From NCBI GenBank assembly GCA_020055645.1, contig CM034546.1, positions 120,578,375-120,642,374 of the forward strand: 64,000 nt of DNA, in the 5' to 3' direction. Numbering within the stretch: position 1 is the stretch's first letter; every line of letters begins with the position of its first letter. The position numbers and the translations under genes were made by a program. Source of the DNA: Tomocerus qinae. Taxonomy: Eukaryota > Arthropoda > Collembola > Entomobryomorpha > Tomoceridae. Shown one piece after another: positions 46,807-60,950 of this stretch. Under the pieces are notes generated by a model. It was not told the DNA's origin and did not search any database. It saw only the letters and a program-made list of their open reading frames with translations.

Positions 46807-49685
46807 TTTGACTATTAGTAAACCTACTGCTTATTTCTAGGTACTTATTTCTTTTATCTGAAAACTACTTCCTTTTCCTTCACTTTCAATTTTTCTAGCT
46901 GTCAGGCAGAATAGAGCATGTTATTTATTACTATTTCAACAACAATTTTAACCAGTTTCAAAACAAAAAACCTCAAAATTTTGTAAATTTGTACAAAATT
47001 CTTTTAAATGTGGCTTGCTGTGAAACAGGACGCCGGAGATGAAATTATGTTTAATTTCCACCAATTGGTCAAAAATTGCGGCGATGATCAAGTAAATCTT
47101 GGGTATGCTCAAGGGTGTCATGATACAATGTTCTTATGAAATGTTCACAGTGCCCCTAACCAACGTTTACCAAACTTTTACATGGAATAATTTTTGTTTT
47201 TAAAATGATGCAAAGGGAACCCTGCTCTGCTGACCCTAAATACGAGTCTTAAGGTCATAAAACTCTAGGACAGCCACCTACATGATGATAAGCATTCCTA
47301 AACTATATTTTATTATCTAATAATAATACCAAATAAGGGACATCTTTATAATGTCCTCCCTTAAAATGGTAAAACGTAATTCTAAACACAACGTGCAATG
47401 GAAAGTGCAAACTATTCAAGTTAATATGTAGCTACCTCATTGTCATTATGTAAATAAAGAGACGATAAAAGATTTATAGCACCTACACAAGTAATTTTAT
47501 AAAGGCCACAGCCTGCATTTGATTTATGCATGGTCCATAAAATTAATTTTATGTAAATGTACTATAGACTACTTTATTATGAACACTACTCTACTTGGAA
47601 GTTTAAATATTTTCGTTTGAATATATTATTACGCCATTACTTTGTCAATCTACCAAACTTTATGTTGAATTATGCTGCAAAGATTTATCTACAGAATTCA
47701 ATCAAAACTTGTGTTATACATATACAAAGCCTTTATTGGTTTTGTTAGTTATTTAAAGATGCGAGGAGAAAGTGAAGACTTGACTTTTGTTCTATATAGA
47801 TTTGCATTTGGTTGGTTATAGTAAACATTGAATAGGTGTGAGTGGCATATCCACTGATGGCAAGACACATTTACAGAGATAACTACTTTATGAAAAGGGC
47901 TTCGACATCATGCTCATGTTGTACATGTATATAAGCTATACCAATCCAATTGTCCATTTCACACAGATAATGTATATGTCACAGTAATAACATAAATGAA
48001 ATGTAAAGAAATCTCCTTATAGATAAAAACCCAAACGATTAACTACAGAGGATATACACATACAGTACCATAAGAATAAGTACTAGAAAATGCCGCATAC
48101 AAAGTCAATGAATACATTTGAAAAATCACGGTTTTATTTAAGTTGACAATACAGTAGAGGAATGTAATAAAATTTTAGCATATGTTTAACTATTGTATGT
48201 CAGCAATGTTTTAAAATATTTCGAAAAGTTGAAAAATTCAAGCTGGCTAAGTAACACACCTGTAGAATGCACCTGATAGTTTCCTTTTGATGCTACCGAT
48301 AACATAAGTCTAAGCAAATGGATTTTATGTTAATTTTATTATACCTTATTCACATTTACACATATTTACTGCTTCTACAGGTGTACAGATAGTATATTTT
48401 TGTGTATTTGCATGTAAATGTATATTATTAAAAGACACATAAAGTTCAGCAGGTCGTTTTCACATAATTCATGCTGTGGCTGTGTCAACGTTCTTCGAAT
48501 CTAGATAGTAGATATAAATCGAGTATCGGAAGTCCGCATACGTGTGTGGGTGGTAAGTAACGTTTTATTAAAAATGGAACTAGGTTTTCCGAGCGCAGTT
48601 AGTTACAACGTAACAAAACTATGTTTAGTATAATGGGGATCGCATATAGTGAAATAATAAATGTGTGGGATTTTTATTGCGACAGGTAGGACAAGACAAG
48701 ACAAGAAGTCAAGAAGACAGTGGTGAATGCCTCGAGTGAGTGTTGGTGCTGTGTGTGACTACTACTATTGACAAATGCGTTATCTGAACTCAAGTTGGTG
48801 TCTTGTACCATGTTTGTGTGTGATAAGTATAGCATAGTAGTTAGATTATAATAGTATATGGTTTTAGTGATCATAGCACAGTCACTCAGTGCCCCGCTGC
48901 TCTGCCTACCTATGCCAACAATTGAGAGAGGGGCAAATAATAAAGACAACAGGTAGGTAAGCAAGTATTTGTAAAAGTAGTGCTTTACGTAAGTAAGGTA
49001 ATGCCTGTTGTTATTATTGTGGGTACCTACTTGTTAAGTTGCGATGTAATACAGTCAGCATAAAACCATTACCACGACCATTCTCGTCGAACCCTTTCTT
49101 TCACATGAAAATTACCACAGGATGCCTGGGGCTGAGCCAGATGTATGATATTGTACTACTCATCCCAATAATCCCAAGAAAAAAGCCTTATCTTTAGACA
49201 TGCTATGCACCTTTACCTACTAAGGACTAATTGTAAGCTCCTGGCAGTAAACAGGTTCGCATTCTTAACGGTCAGGTGGAAGTGGAAGCATACACACGCA
49301 TAGGAATTACTATTTTCTACTTAAAACTCTTTTTCCAGTACTTATAATAATAATAAGAGGATTGGAGGATTCTTTTGTTTTTCTACTCGTATTTTTATTT
49401 GAAACTAAATTTGTACTTAAGAATCTTTTTTAGATTACCGAGTGATGTGGGAGTGTTGTGGAGCTTAAGACCTTAAGCTGTAATTTTTGTTTGATTGAAT
49501 CTACCTGGATTGAAAAATTCACTTTCTGTTTGAGTTCAGCTTACGTAAGTAGCTTTTCTAAGTAATACAGAAGTTATACAGATACTTTGTGGTGAGGAGA
49601 AGGAAATTTTATGGCGTTTCGCCTGTCAGACTTGTAAGGAGCTGTGGCCGATCTGATTTTCCCAAGTAGGTTACGCTTCTAACTG
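46807..49685. other. Intergenic between the TUT1-like and wide awake genes
   Basis: About 2.9 kb. A possible small coding exon (47008-47091, plus strand) lies 200 bp from the TUT1-like start. No ankyrin-repeat exon of the downstream gene is visible on the plus strand. The rest shows nothing recognisable. Confidence 0.45.
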
Positions 49686-52600
49686 ATGACAAGGAATGCG
49701 AGCGTTGAAAATATACTCCAGTCTAAAGTGCAAATGTCTAAGGGCATAGAATGCAGATGTATGAAGATCCGTGCAAAAAAGTGTGGAAAGATTTCTGTAA
49801 AAATATTTGAGGTATTTGAATTTATATCATTTATCCATACCAGAGTACAAATTTTGATTAGTAGAACTGTCATTTTCTACTAGTGACATTTTTGAACAGC
49901 CTCCGTTGATGGGAAAACATCAATTTAAGCCCTCAGGTAAATTACTTTTCACAAAGAATAATCTAGAAAATGACGCTCGCTAGTATTTATATCCGATTCT
50001 TATTCTATGAATAGATTCTGCTGTGCTGCCAGCTAAAGTCATTCTAGAATCCGTTTCATCCACTCAGGTACTAAAATTAGACAACTTCCTCAATCCAATG
50101 TCATCATAGGATATTAAATTATGTTAATTAATTGTCTACACAGGTGAAAGTCCAAATAGAAGACAGAAAATCTAAAGATGATGCTACTTGCACCAAATAC
50201 AGAAGTAATGAGATATAAATAAATTATCATTTTCTCTAACCCCATCACTTTCACACAGTATTACCTAATCCTACTGCTATGTAGCAATCTAGTTAAATAT
50301 ATAAGTAGATGATTGCACAACTGTGATTATTATTAGATACTACATTACTACACTGCAATTATCATATTTACTTTATATAATAATCGTTCTATCTTCTGTT
50401 CAGTTGAGTGGAGCACGTCGGAGAATTTCGATTCTCGTTCTACATTGCATAGAGAAATATCGGATAAAGCTAACAGCTCCATAACAGTAGGAGATTTGCT
50501 CCCTGGACTCAAATACCACTTCAGGGTTGCAACAGGAAACTGTAAAGGCTACGGAAATTACCAGAACTCTACATCCATTTCCATTATTCCTTCAAGTAAT
50601 TAATTTTGTATTAATTGTTACATTTTTAATGCTAAATTATAATCTTAGATTTATTATGGGCACTGCAGTATACAGCAGAGCCAAGTTTGCACTGAATATT
50701 AAATACCTATTCTTCTTTACACTTTAGATTGGCGTGACTTTGACCCTTACAATAAACCTCCTCGTTACGATGGTCGATCTCTTAACTTAGATAAAGTAGT
50801 GGCACAATGGATGACATGTAATAGCAAATACACACCTATATTTTCTAGTCAATATCATGAAGACACGTCTATAGTAGGAACGGATTTTCAACACAAAAAG
50901 AAACCCTCTATTATGCATCGATTTACTACATTCCCAAAATTTGAAAAAAATATGACCAGGTACAATGATCTTTCTTGGTTTGAATTATTTTCTAATCTAA
51001 GCAAGTTTTGTGATTGAATTTGCTAATTTTTTATTTGATTCCTAACTACTTTAGTGGTTCGTTTCTTTCATGTGTGGTTTACACTGAAAGTAAAGTGCTT
51101 ATGACTATTGGCGACGTTCTACCGATAATTCGTATAGATGAAGATTTTCCTACAACTGTTCAAAGTGACTTTAATTGGTTTCTAAAGGTAATTAATGTAC
51201 AATTCACCAAGTACGTGGGATTTTGGGTGAGCTAACTTTGCAATTTAAGAGAATTGAATAATTCTGTAGGTTTCTTGCAAATGGGATGACATCAAGACTC
51301 TGAAAACGGCTTTAGAAAAATCTGACTCTGCTTCTTCTTTCGATTTCCGTCTTAAATTGTTGCAAGCAGCAGAATCGATGCAGGTAGAGTAACCACGAAA
51401 ATTGACATTTAAATGCTTAGCACAAAAACATTACAAAAACTCGTTTTCATTGCTCTCTCATGCTTTTGTATAGGACGCTCTTGGAGAAAAAGATTTGGGA
51501 ACTCTCTACCATAAAATAATTCGCAATGCCAATAATAGTACAATAGTCTTTAGTACAGTTTTTCACGCACGCACCACAAAACGCTTGCCTTTATTTAATT
51601 TCCGATGGGTCTCTCTGAATAAGAAGAATTCCAAATCATCCAGTAGCAATAATATTCAAAACTTGCTTCATGATTCGATTGAGGTAATTTTCATAATAAT
51701 ATAACTTATTTCCAACATTCAAAATCATGAATATTAATATCTCATGTTTTCCATGAAGGATCAAATCTTCTACGATCGGATGGCGAATAATCCATTAGAG
51801 AAAGGTCTCTACATAGGCTATTTGAAACTAGCGAGTAGTATGAATATGTTGCAAATATTTGTTCCTAAGAAAACACCTAACATGTTTCCTGCCGTAAAAG
51901 TGCGCAATAATCCTCATGTTACCGGGTAAGTAGATTATTAAAATCCTGGGAAGTTAATTATGCGAGTTTACAGTTAATTAATAAATGGACTTTGTTTACA
52001 GGGAAGAATGGTTACTCATACAAAAGTTACCCATAAACAGATTGCTAGATTCGAAATCATTAAGAAATCATGGTCGTTCTTCTGCTGAACATCAAGCAAC
52101 CCCTACTAAAAAGGAACCCGTGTACAGTTCAGATACTCAAGAGATTTTCCACTACGACTTCAGCAAAGCTTTACAGAAATTATTTTTGGATTTAAAAATT
52201 GACCATGAAGAGTGTCTGGTACACAGGTACAGAAAAGTTTTATCTTTGTTGCTATTATTATGTAGTTGATGAGAAAACTATTGCAATAAGAACTTTGTCT
52301 TTTAGAATATATAGAGCGGAAATTGTTCAGATCAATCCAGAAGTTTCGATAGTATTAGTTTTCCCTGCTTTTGAAAATCTTTGCCTTCGAGTTGGAGAAA
52401 GTGACATGCTGTTTACCAGACCTGACTTTATTTCTTTACCAGTTCAGGTGATTAGACTTTTGCAAGATAATCTTTCACAAGTTCAAGATAATTTCTTATA
52501 CATAGTAATTTTTCAATTTTTTTCCCTCCAGGTGTTCGAAATCAACTTCCTAAGTACCTACCAAAAGGATTTCATTCAAAGACATGCCAGATTGTCGACA

Positions 52601-54072
52601 ATTTTGGAAATTGAATTCTTCTTAGCCAAACATAGCCTTCGAGAGGTAAATAGCATACTGTTTTCCGGAAGTTCTTTTAGGTCTTCTGTAATTTAACTTG
52701 CGAGCAACTTGTTTAAACAAACTTTGATAAGTAGTCAACTGTTATTTTTAATTTTTAGGCATTAAGTTTTGCCGAAATCAAGTTGTCAGAAAAGAAAATA
52801 TCTTTAATAACTGAGTTAAAAGATGAAATTGAGACAAACTGGAGGGATTCCCGATGGGTTTTTGATTTAATTACATCAGCTCGTTCAAAGGACTCATTGA
52901 GTAGTTCAGCTAAGAAATTAAAATCATTGAAATACAAAACAATTGGACACAACGCATCATCAACGTATGGTAGTTTGAAAACTCCTAAAAAGAAGGAAGA
53001 GCCAATACAATTCCCACCTCGGTCGCAAACGCCGGAAGTGATGGATACTCGAAAGCAGAAGCCAATGAAGCCAATCCATGACAGTATACTTCCAAGGTTG
53101 AAACCAGAATTTTGGAATAGTTCAACAAATATTTCGTCTTCATCTCTACATTGTGATAGCACAGATATTAAGAGTTACTTTGAGCGTAACATGGATGCTC
53201 GCACAAAAATGATTTACTCCTCCTCACCTAATATAATTCATTCACAAAGTGATCCCACCAGGAGCATTCATTTTACTTTTAGTGAAAGTCATTACAAAAA
53301 AGACCGACACGAGAATCTAAGACTGAACAACACTTGGACAGAAAATAGCAAACTGCTGAAAACACTAAAAGATTTTGAACCCAGAAAACTTTCTCCTTCG
53401 ACAATGACAACATTAGTTAATGAAGAAGCAAAACTCATTAAAGTTATGAAAATTGACGATTCACATCAGTTTAACTGGTACGACAATAATGGACAAAGTT
53501 GCTCCAAGTTTCCAGTAGTCCCAGACTTAACTGAAAGTCAGAGTCGTAGCACTGAAATGAGTAAACCGCCAATGGAAATTACATGTACTAGAATTGTTCA
53601 AATTTATGCTGCTTACGATTGCGGGTTAGCTGAAGGAACCTTCGTACGCCTACAAATCAATAACAAAACTACTGTGAAGGAAGTTGTTCAAAGACTCATC
53701 CACGAATTAAGCCAAACTGCTAAGCATAGGGGATTTCCTAGACCTTACGAATCTATTAACGACTTCTGCTTAGGTAACTTACTCTTTTTATGCATTTGAA
53801 TTAATTAATTTTTGTGTGCAAAACTCTTTTGCCAAAATGTATTTTGCCAAATTAACCTACGACCAATCTGTTTTTGATATTTATCGAAACAATTCAATTT
53901 TATTGATACAGAATTAATTTTATTTATAGTGTCTGTGATCGGAGCTCGAGAAAGAGTGCTTCGTATGGATTTTCAACTCCTTCTATTGCAGAAGCCATGG
54001 AGCATGGCTAGGTTATATGTGCGGAAGAAAAATGAAGTCACGGCTGCCATAATAGCAGATTCTATTTTATAG
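49686..54072 (+). CDS. wake: Wide awake / ANKFN1 homologue (FN3 and RA domains)
   Basis: Fifteen exons: 49686-49811, 49900-49936, 50015-50067, 50144-50204, 50404-50595, 50728-50959, 51055-51187, 51270-51383, 51474-51683, 51759-51925, 52002-52226, 52306-52447, 52532-52645, 52759-53773, 53930-54072. All phases fit, giving 987 residues. An FN3 domain (about 55-160: 'AKVILESVSSTQVKV' ... 'YRIEWSTSENF' ... 'LPGLKYHFRVATGN') is followed by the conserved ANKFN1 core ('WRDFDPYNKPPRYDG', 'GLYIGYLKLASSMN'), a Ser/Lys-rich linker, and a Ras-association domain at the C-terminus ('IVQIYAAYDCGLAEGTFVRL'). In flies WAKE tunes clock-neuron excitability, partly through the GABA-A receptor. No ankyrin repeats were found upstream. 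Exon 1 and the start are the weakest part of the model; exons 2-15 are strong. Confidence 0.88.
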
Positions 54073-54318
54073 ACCCGGAATGACTGACTGCAGAATCTAT
54101 TTACACTTTTTATCACACTTAAAAACACATTCATGACTTTACTAACACTATGTAGTAGCTGATCGAGGGTAATAATAATACTCACTTTTTATAGCCACTA
54201 AATATGTAACCACTTGAGGCTGCATTCTATATAGGATGCCCTGATACTGCTAAAGTGCCTTTAAACCTATACTCTAATTTATTACACTTTGTGTCTGACT
54301 GTTGACAATGTTTTGGAA

Positions 54319-54324
54319 AATAAA
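54319..54324 (+). other. Poly(A) signal of the wide awake gene
   Basis: AATAAA about 250 bp after the stop codon, followed by T-rich sequence. The remaining ~600 bp up to 54925 are the shared 3' space with the convergent stargazin-like gene. Confidence 0.55.
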
Positions 54325-54924
54325 ATTCATTTTATTTTGTCATAAATTCGTTTTATTTTATTTACGTCCCATTGGATGACAATAAGATTTACATTAGTAC
54401 ACTGCACGTCTAGATAGTGAACATAATGTAGTAGAGTATTGCATAGTGTGTCTCCCATTCCCAATTTAAGTGGGTTAAACTATAGCTTGAAATACGGTCT
54501 TAAACATCACGGTAGGACACATTACACACGTCTGGCTTTGACCGTGAGCTAATGAAACATTGTACATTTATGGTTACAGTTGATGAATGTGATTTTGGTA
54601 CATTTAGTATCAAATTACTACCCGAATGCACGATTTTGATATAAATCAATGATAGTGCCCGTCTTGGAACCCATTTCATCAGTACAATCATTTCTGTGTA
54701 AAGTACCACAATTAATTCACACTACATTTTTAATCCAAACTGCGTTCTCTCCTTCCTTAAATGCGTATTTTAATTTTGAATTCTTAAGTACTAATTAGTA
54801 TATACCTAAAAGCTAGTATTATTTAAAGTACGTAACAGTAACAGTAGACCCTCATTGTAAATCACTGACAGGCATCAACGACTAAACACATTCCTGTTGT
54901 TTAAAAATCCAGGTTTAAGAGACA

Positions 54925-56855
54925 TTAAACAGGGGTCATTCTTCGTTGCCCTCGGTGGGGACGAAAGTTACCTTGAAAATAGTCTTCATGTGGACCAGAT
55001 GATGCGAAGTCTCTTGGGATGAGTGACGGCGGCGGAGGGGGAGGAATCGGAATTCCATTTAGATCATCAAAGAAAAAATGTTGACAAAATGGCTTTTGTT
55101 TTTGATGACTACTTATTTTATTTGAGTAGAAAGGAGGTGCGATGTTAGGATGAAAATGTTTCGGTCTTTCCTGTACCCTGTGTAATGTTGGTGTGATGTT
55201 GTTGAACACATGCTTTTGCTCCCAGTCCACCTGAAATCATATAAAATACATTTATGATCCACTTCACCTACGTAAGTGAAAGTACGTGACTCATTCACAC
55301 CAACAATCAATAAACCAAAAATACCTGGTGCCAGTAAATGTAGTAAAAAATAGCGCACGTTCCCGTTAGTTCCGTCGACATGAATCCAATAACCACCATT
55401 ATGAAACTGTTTAACAAAATCCATAATAAATAATACCTTCGCTCATAATTAGAAAACTACAATTTACTTTCAAAGGATTCAATTTGTGATATTTAGTTGC
55501 ATACAAGAGTAAGATTAAATCCAATGTACCTGAAACCGTAATTATAATCAAATAATGGAGCATCAACTGCATTTTTGGGCCGTTGTTTGGGTCCAATTTC
55601 AGCTTGTAGCACCGATAAATATACCACCAGTCCAATCAGAAGTATCAACCCTGAACAAAATTGGTTATTTAAAAAATAGCATGTAAATATGTAATGGTAC
55701 ACAATTACTTATCGTAAAATTGTATTTAGGATGACATAGTTAAAGCTAAATGTGTCTATAAATTCTTGTTGAAACTTTGGAACCTGAATAAGAATTGACT
55801 CATATAATCCAGATTAACAGTTTAGAACAGTAACATGAACTGCCGATGTTAAGCTTCAAAACTAGGGTGCATAAGTACAGCTTAGTTTTGTATAGTGCAT
55901 TGAATAAATTCAATATCGATGCTTTTGTGGATACGATTTAGCACAGCAAGCAATAAGAAACAAAGACTACCTAAATCAGCTCCACCGCATCTAGCTAATG
56001 CAGAATTAAAATTGAGTAGCTAAAGCACTCTAAAAGTAAGTGGTTACCAGATACAATGAATATAATTCCAGATACGAAAATTGAGATTCGACGTTTCCTG
56101 CGATGACCAAAAATAGCAGACAAGACTCCAATTACGAGAAGTCCTGAGGCAAAGATGAAAAGTGGACCAGCTTTAGTAACAGCATCTAAAATGAAAATGA
56201 TACACGTTATAATATACATTTAGTTAATTCTGATTTCAGCTAGTACTAATTAAATAATTGTACCTACTCAAAGAATTAAAAATCTACAGTGCGTCTCTAC
56301 TATTGCGAACCTTCAAAATCAGGAGAGCATATGCACACTCGTCAAGCTATTAAATGGACTTAGGAAAATACTAAAAATGTTGAAGAGAAATGTGTTACTT
56401 ACTTGGTATAGCGTTAGTGGAGTCGTTGGGATCTGGAACATATTTCTCAAAGTAATTGATACTTGAACAGTGCATTTCCATTGAACTTTCTGGAAATCAG
56501 TAATAATTCACATTTATTGACTTATAATTCATATACTTTCTTTAGACAAAGGAAAAGAAGGAAAGTTGCAACTCAATTTGGTATTCTAACCTGATTTTAA
56601 TCCTAGTTCGTGCTCGTTTTCAGTATAGTTGAAACTGCATATCTTCCAGAGTCCAGAAATAGTGCTTTTGATCATGAACTCATCTTTATTGGTGGAATTG
56701 AGTATATCTATAGGAATTCTCTCGTAGGAAATGAGCCAGCTGCTTGTGCTCATAGAAATAGCAACATTTACCACTGAGACTAAAGCAGCAATTGGAGTCA
56801 GAATAGATAATATCGGCACGGCTTTCCGTGCCCTCTTCGGATGTCTATTCATCAT
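54925..56855 (-). CDS. Stargazin/TARP-like calcium-channel gamma subunit family protein
   Basis: Exons 56591-56855, 56403-56489, 56048-56185, 55530-55650, 55325-55406 and 54925-55230 join in frame, giving 332 residues. Four membrane segments: about 13-36 ('VPILSILTPIAALVSVVNVA'), 127-146 ('LFIFASGLLVIGVLSAIFG'), 153-180 ('ISIFVSGIIFIV', 'LILLIGLVVYLSVL'), and one near 208-232 ('VIGFMSTELTGTCAIFYY'). The first extracellular loop has the claudin/PMP22 signature 'SGLWKIC' followed by a second Cys in 'MEMHCSSI'. The cytoplasmic tail ends 'GQRRMTPV', a class I PDZ ligand that nearly matches the RRTTPV end of vertebrate stargazin. Family members escort AMPA-type glutamate receptors or modulate voltage-gated calcium channels at neuronal membranes. 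The tail is Pro- and His-rich and short. Confidence 0.92.
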
Positions 56856-59800
56856 TGTATTGGTAGAAAAGTTAATAGCTCACCACGGGAATTTTCACTG
56901 TTCTTATTTAATACTTCCAAAATACTTTTCATACAATGCTTTCACTTTCCTTTTACCCAAACTGCTTTCACTTTGAAGATGCTTTCACTCTTTCGGACAA
57001 TAATCATGACTGTAATTTCTTAAATGTTTTCAGACTCATAAAAAATAGGTAAAGGAGAAATTTATTTATTTATCCCATGTTCCCAACTTTAGGTTTCAAT
57101 TCGGAGGATTCTTACTTATAAATAGTGCACATAAATTGTTATAATATACAATAGGAAATAATTAAAATTGTGCCTAAAATAAACTTTATCATCTTGCTTC
57201 GAAAATCATTTCGGTAGCTTATGACAGTATTAGTGCCAGCATTACTAATTGCTTCCAGAATTAGACAGATGTAAGGTAACCACTATTCTGAGGTACACAA
57301 AATTACATTCCTGTCGTGTCGGCTTTGCATCTGATCCTAGGTTGACACTGAATAATTATATAACATTAAGTAATATCCTTTAGTTCTATATAGACATAGT
57401 TGTGTGAAGGTAGCAGTTGCTCCTAAGGTATAAAATGATGCTAAGCTATACAGATATACCTATAGTGTATGTATTTGCTTCTCTATCTAATAAAATCTGT
57501 AGACAATCAAACAATTGAGTGTAGCGGGGTATGAAGTAGAAGTTTTAGCACGTTAAACTATTGGCCATATATTTTTATGACTTAGAAGTGGATGTTGAAT
57601 TCGAAGAGTAGGAATAGAAATTTAAGGCTCTGGTAAGTACAATGGCCAAACTAGGTGATAGCCACCTACCTGCCTTAAAACTTGGGTCGACTACGTGGTT
57701 ATTTAGTACTAGTAGAAGAGGATGGAGACAAAAAGTGTAAAGTTTTTCGCACAGAAGAAATTAAATATAATTTAATGGGATTTTCTGGTAGAACTGAGGA
57801 AGACGTAGACATTCTAGTCGTTTGAGAAAAGATTTATTCTCTGCTCCACTTACATCCCTAAATGGGAAATATTTGTCGGGTAGAGAAGAGACCAGAGAGA
57901 GTAGAGATAGCCAATCTCTGTGAGACACTTTCTCTGCCTTTTTGTATCAGCGCAAAGTGAGAAGCTAATATAATATCTTCAGTCACATTAGGTAGGAGAG
58001 GAGATCAACTAAACCTTTCACAGAACGCATGTCAGCCAGCCACAGCTCACGGACTGAATTCTCCTGCCTTTCCTCCTATATCTACCTCTTTACTACTTAT
58101 TTATATCGCCAATACCCAAATCCTACTCCTGGATGTATTAGACACACATAGATGGGAAACTGAGTGAGCGAAGCAGAACAAGACGATACAATACAGGAGA
58201 AAGCTTTCCCTGAACACAATTTCACTGCACTTAATTCCATATAAAATGTAGGTATATCCCCTTTTCCCCACTAATACTATCCTGGATAGATACACCGATT
58301 GTATATGTAGATATCCAGTGAAGTTTCGCATCCTAAAATGTATGTATCAAAATTACAAGATGCCGAATTCATCGAACATCCTCAGATGCCAAACATCTTT
58401 CTATTATTTAAAATCTAAACTGATTTTGAGGTTTTTTACTGTCAAAATTAACCTACGGACTAAGCTGGACTAAATTGAACTACTAAATTGGGCCAAATTG
58501 AACTCAGTTGGAATAAATTGGACAATTTTTAGTAGAAATCCCTGGAAATGCTCTTTTACCTAAAATTTAACGTTTTTTTTAATTACAATAAGCCTAAAGA
58601 TGTATTACACCGAAATAGAAATATTTATTATTTGCCTTTACAACAGCCATTATAACTTTCAATCTATTCAAGTAATAAAATATTAATATTTTCATAGATA
58701 ACGTTTGGAGATGGTACTCGTCGAAATAACAATAAAAAATATGATAATGTTACACTAAATATTAAAGTAGACTACATCCGAGAGAAAAGAGAAAGTTGAG
58801 AAAATATTTACTGACCACTTGTAAGAATTTTGTGATACAAAGAAGAATGCTAGAAATCCTTACTGTAGAGTGCAATTCGACCTAGTAGTAGGATCTCTTA
58901 TAGAGATGGGATGTGATAATAGTTACTAGGTGTAGATATACTATGTATTAAAGTTTACTTTTAGGAAGATGCATTCATTCATACTCAAAATTGATGGAGT
59001 ATGTTAGAAATGTATTTAGCAAGAGAAGAAGGGTGGCGATCTAATTGTTGGCGATAGCAAATAGATACATACTAGCTACACTTAAGGAACATGCACTATG
59101 TACATAGTGAAAGTTCATATTATGCTTGTATAAATAAAAGCTGAATATAAAGTATCCTCTAGTCCGGAATTTTGCCAAAGCTGCCCATCCTCCTGTCAGC
59201 TTACATGTCTACCTTTTGCTTAAACTATGTTTATATTGTGTTTTGCGTGATAAGTATATACATGGCATAGCTATTTATAGTACACAATAGAAATATATAT
59301 ATATAATATCACCCCGCCCTTTTTCTACTCACTAGTTCAAATCCAATATAAGAGGTCGGAAGGAAACCGGAGAAAGAGGAGGATTGCTTTGGTGGTGAAA
59401 GTTACATATAGTTGGTAAAGCCGGATTATTGGATGTATATCGCTAGCTGTATCTATGCCACGAAATGGAATAAAGTATTATCTTGGAATCCCATCGGTAT
59501 TTTTGGGTCGGTGGCTTATGTTGTGTCTCTCAGATAGTCTTCCCAAGAGATTTGCTGTGGCGGTCACGGCTATCTACCCAAACCTCCATTTCCGATGCAT
59601 CTCCACTCATCCATCAAAATTCTCTATAACTGTGCAGATAATTGCATAATTACTAGATTATGTACTACGTGATGATACCCAAAACCACAATGACGCATTA
59701 ATGACATTAATGTTGGCCTTTACTACGAGAAACTACTCATTAGACTTTATCAACTATGCAGACACAAAATTCATTACATACAACTTCCACAACTATGCTG

Positions 59801-60950
59801 TGACGTCTCATGTCCCCAACTCCAACCATAATCAAAAGTTACATGCTATCCTGCAATCCAACTTATTATAAGTCAGCACTACATACAGTAGAGTTGACTT
59901 GTATTCATGTGAACATCAAGCAATAATACTACTGTGAGTAACTGCCTCTATCTACGCAAATGTACAAATGCCATCCATGCATAATAAATTACGATGAAAG
60001 CAGTAATAAATAGATGGTAAATTTGATGATGCCATGATGCACAAAAATGTAGTTGGATTTTGAAGCAGATGAAATATCCTTGCAACTTTTACCTCTATCT
60101 GAATGTTTACACTACAAACTAGAGTACAAAGTCAATAGCTCGTCCGTGAACCATGATAATATTTATTTAGTTCTGCCTTGGTTGTTAATAATATATATGA
60201 AAAGGGAGACGAGTTGATCAGAGATCTTTTAATTGTAAAAAGACCATGGTAGCTCCATGATGCATGACAATTTCATCGAGTTTTCCAGAAATGCTTGGGA
60301 TGATAAATCATTACATATACCTATCTATGCATTCATCTCTTTGCAAGAACATTGTTTGATATATGGCTTTTGACTTTTAGGCAACGTAATCATTATGCAT
60401 TTGGCAAAAGAAAAACGAAATATTGAGCATCGAAATTTGGGGTTGATATACATACTATTTATTTCCTAAATTAATTGGTTCAACATGAAAATAATACACA
60501 TTGTGAGTGACATAGAACTAGATAGTATATATTAGAATATACTATGCAATTTACTAAATAAACTTATATCAGCAATGGAAAATTCTATGTACAATTTCAA
60601 ATAAAAAAGCGAATTTACACACCTGAATTGAATTCATTAGTACAACAGATATGCACATGACACTGTCGTTTGAAATTGATTGCAATTGAAGTTGTACACT
60701 AAAATGAATATTAAATTATATTATCTAAGGCTAGTAGTCTCCACTTATCGAAATCTGAGTAAGAATCGGAGCATAGATCTGCAAATACAAAACATTACAA
60801 TTCACAACTGAAATATCCTATACTATTTATTTTATTTTACAATAATAACATTAGCTATGAATTGTAATTTAAAGTGTTATTTTTTAAGCCACATTTTATT
60901 ATTCAAGCAGAATATTCAACCTAATGAAAAGGCGGATATGTGAATTACCT
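56856..60950. other. Gene desert between the stargazin-like and KR-rich genes
   Basis: About 4.1 kb, AT-rich. It contains the promoter of the stargazin-like gene at its left end and a short region of degenerate CTAAATTGAAC-like repeats at about 58456-58530. A 48-codon charged frame near 57690-57840 was not accepted as an exon. Confidence 0.5.

Noticed and set aside
48674-48964. 96-codon minus-strand frame
   Set aside because: Low-complexity hydrophobic and Ser/Thr content, no family match, probably chance.
57690-57840. 48-codon charged plus-strand frame ahead of a TGA
   Set aside because: Reads protein-like but has no ATG, no clear partner exon and no recognised domain.
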